Source: Coxiella-like endosymbiont (GTDB taxonomy: Bacteria > Pseudomonadota > Gammaproteobacteria > Coxiellales > Coxiellaceae). Taken from it: a stretch of DNA of 64,000 bases. A model generated the notes under the pieces. It did not search any database. It was not told the DNA's origin and worked only from the letters and a program-made list of their open reading frames with translations. Both the position numbers and the translations under genes were made by a program. Shown one piece after another: positions 1-11,095 of this stretch; the stretch's first letter is position 1, and every line of letters begins with the position of its first letter. The stretch spans positions 1,240,001-1,304,000 of the forward strand of contig NZ_CP094378.1 of assembly GCF_030643785.1 (NCBI RefSeq), in the 5' to 3' direction.

Positions 1-323
1 TTTTGTAGCGAATCGACCACAGTTTCCAACATGGTTCGTCCACCCAAAATATGAACATTAATCATCCATACGCCCAAAAGCGCAGCCGCGCGACAAGCAC
101 CAATTACTGTTTGCGGAATATCGTGAAATTTTAAATCCAAAAAAATTTGATAACCCTTGTGCATTAGTTCTTCAACAAGCGAAGGTCCATAACGTGTAAA
201 TAAAATATTTCCAATTTTAAGATGACATAATTGAGGGTCTAATGAAGACACTTGTTCACATGCTTGATCCCGAGTGTCGGCATCAATAGCAACGATAATT
301 TTAGGTCCAGCCTTCTTTTCCAT
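1..323 (-). CDS. pyrF: Orotidine 5'-phosphate decarboxylase, N-terminal part (cut by window edge)
   Basis: PyrF makes UMP from OMP in the last step of pyrimidine synthesis. About 107 N-terminal residues are visible, including the family core [10 protein letters not shown] with its catalytic Lys and Asp, the opening strand IIVAIDA, and the GVWMINVH segment. The ATG at 323 lies one base after the lapB stop (TGA-A-ATG), so the two are probably translationally coupled, in the lapA-lapB-pyrF order known from other gammaproteobacteria. No break is seen in the visible part; the C-terminus lies outside the window. Confidence 0.93.
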   Translation of the reverse strand, partial: MEKKAGPKIIVAIDADTRDQACEQVSSLDPQLCHLKIGNILFTRYGPSLVEELMHKGYQIFLDLKFHDIPQTVIGACRAAALLGVWMINVHILGGRTMLETVVDSLQ

Positions 324-324
324 T

Positions 325-1491
325 TCAGTTTCCTTCCAAGCCTTGAATAGGCTTTACCATGTTCCAATGTTGGCAACTCGGGCAAAGCCAAAACAACATT
401 TTTCCGGAAAGACCACAATGGGAACATCGATAGATAGGCTTATCTGCCAGCAGTTTCTCAATAAATCTATTTAAAATCAATAGCTTATCTCTATCATCAC
501 CGCTGGAATTGAGTAGATATAAGCTCACCAAATGGGCAAGCCCTCGCAAGGAGGGTTGCCGCTGAATTTGTTGGGCTACAAACTCAATAGCAACCTTCTT
601 TCCTTCTTGACGTTGTAAATAATCTGAAATAGCTAATACGAGCGAAATTCGAGAATATCGCGCTAAGCACTCTTTAAAAAAAACAACTAATTTTTCTTCT
701 TCATTTATATGTTGGTAACATTCAACAAGCGCTACCACCACTTCAGAAATATAATCGGGATCTTGATCAATGACTCGTTTATAACACCCAATGGCCTCTT
801 TATAATGTCCCTCAGTACTTTCTTGACGAGCCTGAAGCAAACTGGCACGGACACAATTAGGATCTATGGCTTGTGCTCTCTTTAAGTAATAAGCGGCCTG
901 GGAAGGGTGTCCTTTATCAATCATTTGTTCAGCTAATTCACAATGGTATTGAGCAATAATATCTTTAACAGGCTCACCCAAGGCCAATAATTTTTGCGCA
1001 GTCTCAATTGCTTTTTGCCAATCTTTCTCTTGTTGGTAAATGTGTAACAAAAATCGTAAGCTGCCTTGATTCTCTTCTTCCATTTCCACGAGCTCGAGAA
1101 ATAAACGTTCTGCACGATCCAATACCCCAGCTCGCAAATAATCTTGTCCTAATTCAGATAAAGCATGAAATCGCTGTTCTTTGGCAAGTTGGGGTCGAGC
1201 AATTAAATTTTGATGAATACGAATAGCACGATCGACTTCGCCACGGCGACGAAATAGACTACCCAATGCTAAATGCGTTTCTATCGTATCTGTATCCACC
1301 TCGAGTAATTTAATAAAAACATCGACAGCTTTGTCAGGCTGTTCATTAATTAAATAATTTAAACCCTTAAAATAATTGTGACGTAAAGCGGGCGACAATT
1401 TAGAATTATTTCTAAATGAAACTTGATGACCCGCAAACCACCCTCCGATGGCTGCTAAAGGCAATAATAAAAAAAGTGTTTCGACAATCAC
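325..1491 (-). CDS. lapB: LapB (YciM), lipopolysaccharide assembly regulator
   Basis: LapB is an inner-membrane TPR protein that in E. coli helps FtsH degrade LpxC and so tunes LPS synthesis. The 388-residue product has the family length: an N-terminal membrane anchor (about residues 1-20), a long helical TPR region (about 35-340), and a C-terminal rubredoxin-like metal site with CSHC near residue 356 and CPSC near 371. It overlaps lapA by one base and pyrF starts right after it, so the three genes form one unit. The frame is intact. Confidence 0.93.
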   Translation of the reverse strand: MIVETLFLLLPLAAIGGWFAGHQVSFRNNSKLSPALRHNYFKGLNYLINEQPDKAVDVFIKLLEVDTDTIETHLALGSLFRRRGEVDRAIRIHQNLIARPQLAKEQRFHALSELGQDYLRAGVLDRAERLFLELVEMEEENQGSLRFLLHIYQQEKDWQKAIETAQKLLALGEPVKDIIAQYHCELAEQMIDKGHPSQAAYYLKRAQAIDPNCVRASLLQARQESTEGHYKEAIGCYKRVIDQDPDYISEVVVALVECYQHINEEEKLVVFFKECLARYSRISLVLAISDYLQRQEGKKVAIEFVAQQIQRQPSLRGLAHLVSLYLLNSSGDDRDKLLILNRFIEKLLADKPIYRCSHCGLSGKMLFWLCPSCQHWNMVKPIQGLEGN

Positions 1492-1796
1492 TAATGAACA
1501 TCCTTAATTGGAATAGTTCTTAAATTTTCCACTTCTTGTTCGATTTGTTTTACTTTATATTTAAGCCGACGAACGGTGTTTTTATTTTTAATCCAGGAAG
1601 GCAACAAAACAATAATTCCTAATGCCGCACCAACCAACAGTGCTAATAAGATTATCAACGGCAAATAAATGGTTTTTGTGTCCAGGTAATAATTGAGAAC
1701 TATTTTTTGCGGATTAAGAGCGGCAAAGGTAATAGCTAACAAAATAATCAATATCCAAAAAAGATACGAAATGTAACGCATAAGTCCGTCCTTCAT
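1491..1796 (-). CDS. lapA: LapA (YciS), membrane partner of LapB
   Basis: A 101-residue protein with two hydrophobic segments (about residues 9-30 and 40-65) and a basic, coiled-coil-prone tail, as in the LapA/DUF1049 family. The family feature of an N-proline-rich loop (LNPQKIVLNYYLD) between the two helices is present. It lies directly upstream of lapB with a one-base overlap. A second in-frame Met (sixth codon) is also a possible start. It probably acts with LapB at the inner membrane. Confidence 0.88.
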   Translation of the reverse strand: MKDGLMRYISYLFWILIILLAITFAALNPQKIVLNYYLDTKTIYLPLIILLALLVGAALGIIVLLPSWIKNKNTVRRLKYKVKQIEQEVENLRTIPIKDVH

Positions 1797-1933
1797 TCAG
1801 TTACGCGAGGAGTTTTCCAATCGATATTCTACCTGAAATTAATAAGAGATGCTTGGCTCATAAAAACGTAGAGCACTTCAGAGAAATGAAATAATTTTGT
1901 AGAGACTTATAAAGGGATAAAGAGAGAAATAAT

Positions 1934-1966
1934 GCTGTTTTTCCCCTTTATAATGGGAAAAACAGC
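1934..1966 (-). terminator. 12-bp perfect hairpin downstream of rpsA
   Basis: GCTGTTTTTCCC (1934-1945) is perfectly complementary to GGGAAAAACAGC (1955-1966) around a 9-base loop. It begins about 50 bases after the rpsA stop on the minus strand. The run following the stem on that strand is only partly T-rich, so it may be a terminator, an attenuator before lapA, or an mRNA-stabilising stem. Confidence 0.55.
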
Positions 1967-2017
1967 AGACAGTTTTATCTGAAGGATTTATGGAAAGGAT
2001 TTATGAAATTTATCGAT

Positions 2018-3676
2018 TTACTCTTCTTCTTTGTTCTGCATTTGCTCTTTGAGGAGATCTCCCAAAGTAGTTTTCGTCGACGCATCAGTTACCGTCCGAC
2101 TTCCCTTATCAGAACGTCCTTCTACAGCTTTATGGGATACTTGAATGAGACGATTTTTACGATCAACATTAATGATTTTGACCGCGATTTCATCACCTAC
2201 ATTGAGTTCCTCTGTCAAATCTTTTACACGATCATAGGTGTAGTCTGCTAAGCGCATTTGACCAAACACCTGCTCGGCCAATTCTAAAATAGCTTGTTTG
2301 CTTTCAACTTCTTTTACTTTGGTTTGGATGATCGCATCTTTATCCTGTTTTTCCAGGAACTCTTCTACAGGATCGCCTTCGAGCTGTTTTATGCCCAGAG
2401 AAACCCGCTCACGCTCAGGATCGAGCGCCAAGATAACGGCTTCCACTTCATCGCCTTTCTTGTAACGACGAATTGCTTCCTCACCACTTTCTGACCAGGA
2501 AATATCGGATAAATGTATGAGACCATCGATATCACCCTCCAATCCAATAAACATGCCGAAATCGGTAATGGAGCGAATTTTAGCTGTAATTTTTTCATCT
2601 TTTTGATGTTTTTCAGCGAATTCTTGCCAGGGATTACGCTTGCATTGCTTAATCCCCAATGAAATACGACGACGCTCTTCGTCGATTTCAAGCACCATAA
2701 CCTCGACCTCTTCTCCAGGTCGAACCACTTTACTGGGATGAATATTTTTATTAGTCCAATCCAATTCAGAAGTATGGACTAACCCTTCTATACCCTCTTC
2801 AAGTTGAACAAAGCAACCGTAATCCGTGATATTGGTTACTTTGCCAAATACTCGCGAGTTTACGGGGTAGCGTCGGTCAATATTTAGCCAGGGATCATCG
2901 GCCAATTGTTTCATTCCTAATGACACACGATTTTTATCGCGATCAAATTTGAGAACTTTAACGTGAACCTCATCCCCTACATTAAGCAACTCACTTGGAT
3001 GTTTGAGGCGTTTCCAAGCCATATCAGTGATATGGAGTAAACCATCAACGCCTCCTAAATCGACAAAAGCACCATAATCAGTAATATTTTTAATAACCCC
3101 TTTAACTTCTTGGCCCTCCTGGAGTTCCTCTAATCGAGCGAGACGCTCAGCGCTAGATTCAGCCTCCATTACGGCACGTCGGGAAACAACAACATTATTT
3201 CGATGGCGATCCATCTTAATAATTTTGAAATCATGTTCGGTATCTTTTAGGGAATCTGGGTCTCGAATAGGTTTGACGTCTACTAAAGAACCCGGCAAAA
3301 AAGCACGAATTGAATTAATTTCCACAGTAAATCCACCTTTAACCCGTTCTACGATCTTGCCTTTAACCAATTCTCCGGTTTTATAAGATTTTTCAAGCTG
3401 GTTCCAAGCTTTCGTACGACGTGCTTTTTCACGTGATAAACGGGTTTCACCAAAACCATTGTCAGGAGTATCAACCACCACGTCCACTTCATTACCCACA
3501 TGGATTTCTTCTTGGCGGAATTCAGAAGCAGGTATGACTCCTTCGGATTTAAGACCGGCATTGACAATTACTCGGTCGGGTCCAATTTCAACAATAGTAG
3601 CCTTAACTAAAGCACCAGGCCGTAAATCAGTTTCTGTTAAACTTTTTTCAAATAAATCAGCAAAATTTTCGCTCAT
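2018..3676 (-). CDS. rpsA: 30S ribosomal protein S1
   Basis: S1 binds mRNA and brings it to the 30S subunit. Starting at ATG 3676 ([13 protein letters not shown]) gives 552 residues, close to the 557 of E. coli. A start 30 bases upstream (3706) is open but adds a non-homologous extension. The six S1 RNA-binding repeats can be followed, several carrying the G-x-F-V-x-L-x-x-G-x-x-G-L-x-H pattern ([60 protein letters not shown]). It follows cmk in the usual order and is intact. Confidence 0.96.
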   Translation of the reverse strand: MSENFADLFEKSLTETDLRPGALVKATIVEIGPDRVIVNAGLKSEGVIPASEFRQEEIHVGNEVDVVVDTPDNGFGETRLSREKARRTKAWNQLEKSYKTGELVKGKIVERVKGGFTVEINSIRAFLPGSLVDVKPIRDPDSLKDTEHDFKIIKMDRHRNNVVVSRRAVMEAESSAERLARLEELQEGQEVKGVIKNITDYGAFVDLGGVDGLLHITDMAWKRLKHPSELLNVGDEVHVKVLKFDRDKNRVSLGMKQLADDPWLNIDRRYPVNSRVFGKVTNITDYGCFVQLEEGIEGLVHTSELDWTNKNIHPSKVVRPGEEVEVMVLEIDEERRRISLGIKQCKRNPWQEFAEKHQKDEKITAKIRSITDFGMFIGLEGDIDGLIHLSDISWSESGEEAIRRYKKGDEVEAVILALDPERERVSLGIKQLEGDPVEEFLEKQDKDAIIQTKVKEVESKQAILELAEQVFGQMRLADYTYDRVKDLTEELNVGDEIAVKIINVDRKNRLIQVSHKAVEGRSDKGSRTVTDASTKTTLGDLLKEQMQNKEEE

Positions 3677-3810
3677 GCACTCACACATTATTTTCAACCA
3701 TATCAAAGGGGGTTGTATTATCGTTAAATTTTTCTGTCTAAAATTTTATTCTGTCTAAGTCTAAGACAGATAGGCAAGACCCCTCCCTCTCCCCTAACCA
3801 AGACCCTAAC

Positions 3811-4512
3811 TTAATTAACTAAGTCCCCGCGCTCTTTGATGTGGTTCATAACCTTTACAAAAACTTCTTCGATACTTAGTTTAGTGGTATCGATAATCAG
3901 AGCATCCGATGCGGGTTTGGTAGGAGAAATCATTCGGTTAACATCACGGCGATCACGCTCTTCTACATTTTCTTGGATCTCATTCAGGTTAGCATTAATC
4001 CCTTGTTTTTGCAACTGCCTATAGCGCCGGTAAGCGCGTTCTTTCGAGTCGGCATCAAAATAGAATTTAAGAGTAGCGTTGGTAAAAACAACCGTTCCCA
4101 TATCGCGACCATCAGCCACTAACCCCGGCCAACGACGAAAATCATGCTGGTATTGAAAAACGGCTCGCCGAACTACCGACAGAGCTGAAGCCTTAGAAGC
4201 TAAAGCGCCACACTTTTCGGTTCGGATGGCCTCCGTAATATCATGGTTATCACAACTGACTTTTAGATTTCTAACAACAGGCTGGTTTTCGACTGCTATT
4301 TGAAGTCGTTTTAGAAGATCAGCAATTACTTTCTGGTCTGTTAAGGAAACCCCATAGTAAGATAATGCCCAAGCTATCGTACGGTAAATAATCCCACTAT
4401 CCAAAATATGCCAATGTAAAGCTTGAGCGACTCTAAGAGCAATAGTCCCTTTTCCGGAACCGGAAGGACCATCAATGGTAATAACCGGGGCTTGTTTTTT
4501 TAGATTACCCAT
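3811..4512 (-). CDS. cmk: Cytidylate kinase
   Basis: Cmk phosphorylates CMP and dCMP. The P-loop GPSGSGKGT lies near residues 15-23, followed by the CMP-binding segment RDMGTVVF and the lid region with EERDRRDVNR. I chose ATG 4512, giving about 233 residues, because it matches the short N-terminus usual before the P-loop; ATG 4524 is also open in frame. It lies between aroA and rpsA, the standard gammaproteobacterial order. Intact. Confidence 0.94.
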   Translation of the reverse strand: MGNLKKQAPVITIDGPSGSGKGTIALRVAQALHWHILDSGIIYRTIAWALSYYGVSLTDQKVIADLLKRLQIAVENQPVVRNLKVSCDNHDITEAIRTEKCGALASKASALSVVRRAVFQYQHDFRRWPGLVADGRDMGTVVFTNATLKFYFDADSKERAYRRYRQLQKQGINANLNEIQENVEERDRRDVNRMISPTKPASDALIIDTTKLSIEEVFVKVMNHIKERGDLVN

Positions 4513-4554
4513 ATTTCGTTCCATTGGAAAGGATTAAAGATCTCCCGTCTAAAT

Positions 4555-5856
4555 TTAAAGAACCTTTAATTCCATTCCTATTTCATTCGCTAACTTAACA
4601 AAATTAGGAAAAGAAGTTTTAACATTCTCACAATTGTGAATACGCACAGGACCTTTTGCTACAGTCCCTGCAATTGCAAACGCCATGGCAATGCGATGAT
4701 CGTCGTAACTGGAAATCGTTCCACCTTGAAACTTCCCTCCTTGAACAATGAGTCCATCAGGAAGCGATTCTACTTTAATTCCTAACTTTTGCAGCCCCTC
4801 TGCCATGGCAGCAATTCGGTCCGTTTCTTTTACTCGTAATTCTTTAGCGCCTCGCAATACAGTTTGCCCTCGTGCAGTGGCGGCAGCAATTAATAGAATA
4901 GGAAATTCATCAATAGCGACCGACACTTGTTCTTGTGGAATTTCAATACCAAAAAGGGAGCCGGCATAGCGCACGCAAATATCGCCCACAGGTTCTCCGT
5001 TTTTTTCCTGATGAGTTACAATCTCAATATTCGCACCCATCATTTTTAATAAATTTATAATACCAAGACGTGTAGGGTTTAGACCGACCTGACGCAAACA
5101 AACAGAAGAACCAGGTGTAATAGTTGCTGCTACAATGAAAAAAGCGGCCGATGAAATATCGCCAGGAATCGAAATATCTCTTGCTTTAAGAATGCCTCCT
5201 ACAGAGAGACAAGTACGAAGATTTTCGACTCGCACAGGGTAATTAAAATGCGTTAACAGCCGCTCCGTGTGATCACGAGAAGGAACTGGTTCTGTGATGC
5301 AAGTTTCTCCCTTCGCATATAATCCTGCTAATAATAAGCAAGATTTCACTTGAGCGCTTGCGATAGGTAAATGATAATGAATCCCTTTTAAATTAGAATT
5401 TCCACTAACTTTAAGTGGAGGCACGTTTTCAGCCGATTCAATTTTTGCACCCATTTGCACCAAAGGATCAATAATACACTTCATTGGACGACGCTTTAAG
5501 GACTGGTCACCTGTGAGAGTAGTAGTAAAGGATTGTCCCGCCAATAAACCAGTTAATAATCGAATAGCTGTCCCCGAATTACCACAATCAATAACATCGG
5601 GTGGAGCAGTTAATCCATCCTTTCCCACTCCATCCACTAATAATATATTTTCATCTTCGATCACTTCGATAGTGACACCCATTTTTTGAAAGGCGCTTAT
5701 TGTAGCCAGGTTATCGGCACCCATTAAAAAACCATTCACCTGTGTTCGTCCTTCAGAAATAGCGCTTAAAATCACCGCTCGATGAGAAATCGATTTATCA
5801 CCCGGAACACAAATTTCGCCATTTAAATTATTCGATGCGATAATGTAATAGTCCAT
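4555..5856 (-). CDS. aroA: 3-phosphoshikimate 1-carboxyvinyltransferase (EPSP synthase)
   Basis: AroA joins shikimate-3-phosphate and phosphoenolpyruvate in chorismate synthesis. Visible motifs are the N-terminal GDKSISHRA substrate loop, [17 protein letters not shown], and the C-terminal [10 protein letters not shown]. Starting at ATG 5856 ([10 protein letters not shown]) gives about 433 residues, the usual size; the open frame continues to 5898 but would overlap serC. The gene is intact, so the cell probably still makes chorismate-derived compounds or their precursors. Confidence 0.94.
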   Translation of the reverse strand: MDYYIIASNNLNGEICVPGDKSISHRAVILSAISEGRTQVNGFLMGADNLATISAFQKMGVTIEVIEDENILLVDGVGKDGLTAPPDVIDCGNSGTAIRLLTGLLAGQSFTTTLTGDQSLKRRPMKCIIDPLVQMGAKIESAENVPPLKVSGNSNLKGIHYHLPIASAQVKSCLLLAGLYAKGETCITEPVPSRDHTERLLTHFNYPVRVENLRTCLSVGGILKARDISIPGDISSAAFFIVAATITPGSSVCLRQVGLNPTRLGIINLLKMMGANIEIVTHQEKNGEPVGDICVRYAGSLFGIEIPQEQVSVAIDEFPILLIAAATARGQTVLRGAKELRVKETDRIAAMAEGLQKLGIKVESLPDGLIVQGGKFQGGTISSYDDHRIAMAFAIAGTVAKGPVRIHNCENVKTSFPNFVKLANEIGMELKVL

Positions 5857-5860
5857 CTTC

Positions 5861-6942
5861 TTAACCGTATTGTTTTTCAAACTGTTGCATAAAATCAATT
5901 AAGATATCGATGCCAGATTCCAGCATCGCATTATAAATGCTAGCTCGCATCCCGCCTACCAAACGATGTCCCTTCAAATTTACCAAACCCTTTTCTGCAG
6001 CTTTTTTTAAAAAAAGAGAATTAAGATTTTCATTTGCTAACGTAAAAACAACATTCATTCTCGAACGATATTTAGGATCGATGCCATTATGATAAAAATT
6101 ACTTTTATCGATAGCATTGTAAAATTTTTTCGCCTTTCGTTCATTACGTTCAGCTAAAGCCGAAAGGCCTCCTTCTTTTTCAACCATTTAAAAACCAAAC
6201 CCGCAATGTACCAAGCAAATGTCGGTGGTGTATTCCATAACGAATTTTCTTTGGCGTGTAAGGCATAATGCAAAAAACTGGGAGTAGTTGGAAGAGGATT
6301 TCGATTTAATATATCTTCACGAATAATTACGATCGTCAATCCAGCTATTCCAATATTTTTTTGAGCACAAGCGAAAATCAATCCGTATCGCGAGACGTCA
6401 AAAGGACGCGATAATAAATTTGATGACATATCACAAACCAAAGTCAAACTCGTTGCAGGAATAAAGGGAAATTCCATTCCATTTACTGTCTCATTATCAA
6501 CGTAATATAAATACGCTGCCTCTTCGGGAACATCCCAGGTAGCTTGATCAGGAAGGGTTGTATAATGGAAACTCTTTGCACTTGCCGCTAAATGAAGATT
6601 GCAATAACGTTTTGCTTCTTCAATCGCCTGTTGGGACCAAATCCCGGAATCGACGTAAACTGGAGCCTTATAGTTACCTATTAAATTCATGGGCACCATA
6701 GAGAATTGCAATCGAGCCCCACCCTGCAAAAATAAAACTCGATAATTTTCCGGAATCGCCAATAGCTCTCTAAGATCATGTTCCGACTCTTTAACGACTT
6801 TTTTAAATTCTTCACCACGGTGGGAAACTTCCGCTATCGACATTCCGGTGCCGTGCCAATCTAATAATTCATTACCTGCCGTACGAAAGACCGTTTCTGG
6901 CAACATGGCTGGACCAGCAGAAAAATTGTAAACACGAGACAT
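5861..6942 (-). pseudogene. serC: Phosphoserine aminotransferase, single frameshift
   Basis: SerC transaminates 3-phosphohydroxypyruvate for serine synthesis and also serves pyridoxal phosphate synthesis. Together the two frames cover the whole ~360-residue family length. The first frame (6942-6154) starts YNFSAGPAMLP and holds the PLP lysine context CAQKNIGIAG. The second (to 5861) holds HRLVGGMRASIYNA. They join in a run of five T on the plus strand (6176-6180): one added base restores WLK-EGGLSALA. No other damage is seen, so this may be a functional gene with a sequencing error, a gene rescued by slippage, or a very young pseudogene. Confidence 0.9.
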
Positions 6943-6984
6943 AAAAAAATCCTTGTGCTGATATTTTAGGCAACTACACCTCCC

Positions 6985-9528
6985 TTATTCCTGTTCTCCT
7001 ATTAATTCCGTAGAAATAGCCTCCATTCCCACTAAAGACTCTTCTTGTGCCAACTGAATCAATCGAACTCCCTGAGTATTTCTCCCCATTTGTGAAATCT
7101 CATTCACACGGATGCGAACTAAAGTACCTTTATCGCTAATTAATAATACTTCATCATTATCAAACACTTGGACGGCGGAAACTACATTTCCGTTACGACG
7201 ATTGATACGAATGGCAATAACACCTTGGCCGCCTCGACCTGTGGGCCGGTAATCTTCTATAGTCGTGCGTTGTCCATAGCCATGTATAGTTGCTGTTAAA
7301 ATATACCCTCCTGATTTTACAATAATTAACGCAATTACACTTTGGTTTTCTTTCAATTTAATTCCACGCACTCCCCGTGCTGAACGCCCCATTTGACGTA
7401 CTTCATTTTCATGAAAACGAATGGCTTTGCCCACATCAGTCACGAGCATCACTTCTTTATTTCCGTCCGTAATATCAACTCCTACTAACCGATCCCCTTC
7501 TTTCAATGCTAATGCAATTTTCCCATTCGTTCGGGGTTGAGAAAATTCAGCTAATGTAATTTTTTTCACTGAGCCTTGAGCTGTAGTCATAAAAACAAAA
7601 TGAGATTTGTCATAATGACGTATAGACAATATAGTGGAAATGCGTTCGTCTTTAGCTAACGGAAGTAAATTAACGACCGGGCGTCCGCGTGAAGTGCGAC
7701 CACCTTGCGGCACTTGATAAACCTTAAGCCAATATACTTTTCCGTAAGTAGAAAAACACAAAATCGTATCATGGGAATTCGCCACGAGAATATTTTTTAC
7801 GAAATCTTGTTCCTTTACTGCTGCAGCAAGCTTACCTCGTCCCCCTCGATGTTGGGCTTGATAACTACTTAACGATTGAGATTTGATATAACCCTCGTGT
7901 GACAACGTTACAAATAAATGTTCCTCAGGAATTAAATCTTCATTTTTTAAATCCGATTTAACATCGAAAATTTTAGTTCGACGCGCATCGCCAAATTGAG
8001 CTTTGACCTCAATTAATTCATCCCGAATAACTTGATGTAATTTATCAGGATCAGAAATAACCGAAATTAATTCACTAATGTGATCGATAATAGCAATATA
8101 TTCTTCACAAATTTTATTGCTTTCAAGACCAGTTAATCGATGCAAACGTAAATCTAAAATGGCTTGCGCTTGTGCCGGCAACAAATGATAACCGTCGATT
8201 TGCAATCCGTATTCAAGCTCTAAATTCTCAGGACGAGTACGATCGCTTCCCGTTTTTTGTAATAATCTCGCCACCTCCCCAGGTTGCCATGCTTTTGCTA
8301 ATAAATTTTCTTTAGCAATCGCGGGAGTTTTCGCTTTTTTAATAAGAGCAATTACTTCGTCGATATTGGCCAGAGCAACTCCAAGCCCTTCCAAAATATG
8401 TGCTCTTTCGCGAGCTTTACGCAATTCAAAAAGAGTTCGGCGCGTTACAATTTCTCTACGGTGTTGTAAAAAAGCACTTAGTAAGTGCTTTAAATTTAAT
8501 ATGCGTGGTTGACCGTCATCTAAAGCCACCATATTAATCCCAAATACCGTTTGCAATTGGGTCTGAGCATAGAGATTATTGAGTACAAATTCCACATTAT
8601 TACCACGACCTACTTGAATTACCATCCTCATACCGCGCTTATCGGATTCATCGCGTAACCCAGAAATCCCTTCAATTTTCTTTTCATGCACTAATTCGCC
8701 AATTTTTTCCAACAAGCGCGCTTTATTCACTTGATAAGGAAGTTCAGAAACAATAACTTGTGAACACCCACTTTTTGTAATTTCGATGTCAACTTTCGCA
8801 CGTACATAAATACACCCTCGGCCGGTTTTATATGCTTGGATAATACCGTTACGACCATTGATAATTCCTGCCGTTGGAAAATCAGGACCGGGTACATAAC
8901 GCATGAGCTCTTCTACGGTTAAATCCGAATTATCAATTAACGCCAGAATAGCATCGATAATTTCATTCAAATTATGCGGAGGAATATTAGTCGCCATTCC
9001 TACCGCAATACCTGAAGAACCATTGACTAATAAATTGGGAATACGATTAGGCAGCACTAACGGTGCCGTTTCAGTTTCGTCATAATTGGGAACATAATCC
9101 ACGGTTTCTTTATCGAGATCTACCATTAAGGCGTCAGCAAATCGCGACAATCGAATTTCGGTATAGCGCATAGCTGCAGGTGCATCGCCATCAACAGAAC
9201 CAAAATTACCTTGGCCATCAATCAACAAATAACGGAGACTAAAAGGCTGTGCCATTCTTACTATCGTGTCATAGACAGCAACGTCGCCATGAGGATGGTA
9301 TTTACCAATCACATCCCCCACAATCCGAGCAGATTTTTTGTACGGTTTATTTGAATCATTTCCTAATTCACTCATCGCATAGAGAACCCGACGATGCACT
9401 GGCTTCAACCCATCCCGCACATCCGGTAACGCTCGACCCACAATCACACTCATAGCGTAATCGAGGTAGGATTGTTTCAATTCATCTTCGATAGTGATGG
9501 AAATAATTTCGTGTGCAAATTCCGCCAT
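6985..9528 (-). CDS. gyrA: DNA gyrase subunit A
   Basis: GyrA is the breakage-reunion subunit of gyrase. The 847-residue product is intact. It has the winged-helix domain with the active-site Tyr in [10 protein letters not shown], the quinolone-determining region around residues 67-106, and the C-terminal beta-pinwheel with the GyrA box QRGGRG-like QHRGGRGK. At the position equivalent to E. coli Ser83 the codon is GTT (Val; bases 9280-9282), and position 87 is Asp. It is followed by serC and aroA in the same direction. Confidence 0.97.
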   Translation of the reverse strand: MAEFAHEIISITIEDELKQSYLDYAMSVIVGRALPDVRDGLKPVHRRVLYAMSELGNDSNKPYKKSARIVGDVIGKYHPHGDVAVYDTIVRMAQPFSLRYLLIDGQGNFGSVDGDAPAAMRYTEIRLSRFADALMVDLDKETVDYVPNYDETETAPLVLPNRIPNLLVNGSSGIAVGMATNIPPHNLNEIIDAILALIDNSDLTVEELMRYVPGPDFPTAGIINGRNGIIQAYKTGRGCIYVRAKVDIEITKSGCSQVIVSELPYQVNKARLLEKIGELVHEKKIEGISGLRDESDKRGMRMVIQVGRGNNVEFVLNNLYAQTQLQTVFGINMVALDDGQPRILNLKHLLSAFLQHRREIVTRRTLFELRKARERAHILEGLGVALANIDEVIALIKKAKTPAIAKENLLAKAWQPGEVARLLQKTGSDRTRPENLELEYGLQIDGYHLLPAQAQAILDLRLHRLTGLESNKICEEYIAIIDHISELISVISDPDKLHQVIRDELIEVKAQFGDARRTKIFDVKSDLKNEDLIPEEHLFVTLSHEGYIKSQSLSSYQAQHRGGRGKLAAAVKEQDFVKNILVANSHDTILCFSTYGKVYWLKVYQVPQGGRTSRGRPVVNLLPLAKDERISTILSIRHYDKSHFVFMTTAQGSVKKITLAEFSQPRTNGKIALALKEGDRLVGVDITDGNKEVMLVTDVGKAIRFHENEVRQMGRSARGVRGIKLKENQSVIALIIVKSGGYILTATIHGYGQRTTIEDYRPTGRGGQGVIAIRINRRNGNVVSAVQVFDNDEVLLISDKGTLVRIRVNEISQMGRNTQGVRLIQLAQEESLVGMEAISTELIGEQE

Positions 9529-9686
9529 GACGCTTCCTCTGTTTTTTCCAATTAAAACAATTTGTTACTGCTTTCTGCAAAGCAAAACATTATATCACAT
9601 CTTAGTGGGCTTGTAAGCAAAGGCAGATTTTCTGCTTAAGGCGCTTAAAGTGATTCAGAGAATATCAACTAGACCGAGCATTATCA

Positions 9687-9716
9687 TTCCGTTACTATGA
9701 CTTCCGTTACTATGAC
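9687..9716. repeat. 15-bp tandem duplication, two perfect copies
   Basis: The unit TTCCGTTACTATGAC occurs at 9687-9701 and again at 9702-9716, followed by a decayed third copy up to the amidohydrolase start. It lies in the gyrA/amidohydrolase divergent spacer, so it may alter that promoter region. Confidence 0.9.
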
Positions 9717-9742
9717 ATCCGTTTATGATGGAGCTGTTTTCT

Positions 9743-11059
9743 ATGGAAAACATTGATTTACTTATCAGTGCACGGTGGATTCTCCCAATCGCCCCCCAGA
9801 ATCAAATTCTAGAACGCCATGCTTTAGCTATTCGCGGCGAATATATTATTGACCTTCTATCTCTAAAACAAGCTAAGCAAAAATATCGCGCCACAGATTA
9901 TCTAAATTTGGAAGACCACGTGATAATGCCAGGTTTGGTCAATTCTCATACGCACACTCCAATGAATCTTTTACGTGGATTAGCAGATGACCTGCAATTA
10001 CTCGATTGGTTACAAAAATATATCTGGCCTGTTGAAAAAGCTTTGATCAATGCGGAATCTGTTCGCACAGGAACCGAATTGGCTATTTCTGAAATGTTGC
10101 GCGGTGGAACAACCTGTTTTAATGACCATTATTTTTTTCATGACACAATTGCTCAAGTTGCCAGTGAAGCAGGTATTCGCGCTTGTGTGGGAGTACTTGT
10201 GATGAATGTTCCTACCGAGTGGGCTAAAGACGAAAAAACTTATTTATCTCGTGCAAAAGAAACTCTAACCAAAAATGAGACCCACCCTCTCATTTCCTGG
10301 GCTTTAGCACCACACGCACCCTATACGGTCAGCGACACCGCTTTAAAAGAAATTATAAAGTTATCTGAACAATACAATCTGCCTATTCACATGCACATTC
10401 ATGAAACAAAACATGAAATTGAACAAGGTTTACAGGAATATGGAAAAAGACCACTCGCTCGATTGCATGAGCTTGGTTTATTATCCCAACACCTAATCGC
10501 CGTGCACATGACACAACTGACACCAAAAGAAATTGAGCTTGTTCGAAAAACGCAAACCAATGTGGTTCATTGTCCAGAATCCAATTTAAAGCTCGCTAGT
10601 GGCATTGCTCCCATCGCCAAACTTCTACGAGCAGGAGTCAATGTAGCCATTGGCACCGATGGAGCAGCGAGCAATAATGATCTCGATTTATTCGGCGAAA
10701 TGAGAACCGCTGCTTTTACCGCTAAAGTATCGGACGCAAACCCCACGCATTTGCCGGCTGAAGAAGCTATTAAGATGGCAACTTTGAATGGAGCTAAAAT
10801 ACTAGGATTAGAAAATAAAATTGGCTCACTCGAAATTGGGAAATTGGCCGATATAATTGCTGTGGACTTAAGCTCTTATCTCACTCAACCCGTCTTTAAT
10901 CCTATATCACATTTAGTGTATGCAATTAACCGACTTCAAGTGAGCGATGTGTGGGTGGCAGGCAAACAATTACTTAAACAAGGTGAATTTACAAAATTAG
11001 ATATTAAACGCATACTCAAAAACACTTTAAAATGGGTAGATCGCGTTTACCCTAAATAA
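9743..11059 (+). CDS. mtaD: Amidohydrolase, 5-methylthioadenosine/S-adenosylhomocysteine deaminase-like
   Basis: A metal-dependent deaminase of the TRZ/ATZ/MtaD group of the amidohydrolase superfamily. Metal ligands are visible: NSHTHT near the N-terminus (His-x-His), the HMHIHETKHE segment, HMTQL and the late GTDGAASNND with the catalytic Asp. I prefer ATG 9743 (MENIDLLISARWILP), about 438 residues, because GGAG lies about 10 bases upstream; the ATGs at 9725 and 9728 have no ribosome-binding site. The exact substrate cannot be read from sequence. Divergent from gyrA. Confidence 0.82.
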   Translation: MENIDLLISARWILPIAPQNQILERHALAIRGEYIIDLLSLKQAKQKYRATDYLNLEDHVIMPGLVNSHTHTPMNLLRGLADDLQLLDWLQKYIWPVEKALINAESVRTGTELAISEMLRGGTTCFNDHYFFHDTIAQVASEAGIRACVGVLVMNVPTEWAKDEKTYLSRAKETLTKNETHPLISWALAPHAPYTVSDTALKEIIKLSEQYNLPIHMHIHETKHEIEQGLQEYGKRPLARLHELGLLSQHLIAVHMTQLTPKEIELVRKTQTNVVHCPESNLKLASGIAPIAKLLRAGVNVAIGTDGAASNNDLDLFGEMRTAAFTAKVSDANPTHLPAEEAIKMATLNGAKILGLENKIGSLEIGKLADIIAVDLSSYLTQPVFNPISHLVYAINRLQVSDVWVAGKQLLKQGEFTKLDIKRILKNTLKWVDRVYPK

Positions 11060-11095
11060 AGCTTTTCCAAAATTAGAAATTGTTGTAAGCTAATG

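Noticed and set aside
274-474. 66-codon plus-strand frame over pyrF/lapB
   Set aside because: Antisense to two convincing genes, with no family resemblance; a shadow frame.
2003-2494. Plus-strand frames rich in Phe opposite rpsA
   Set aside because: They mirror the acidic, Lys-rich rpsA codons on the other strand and have no independent support.
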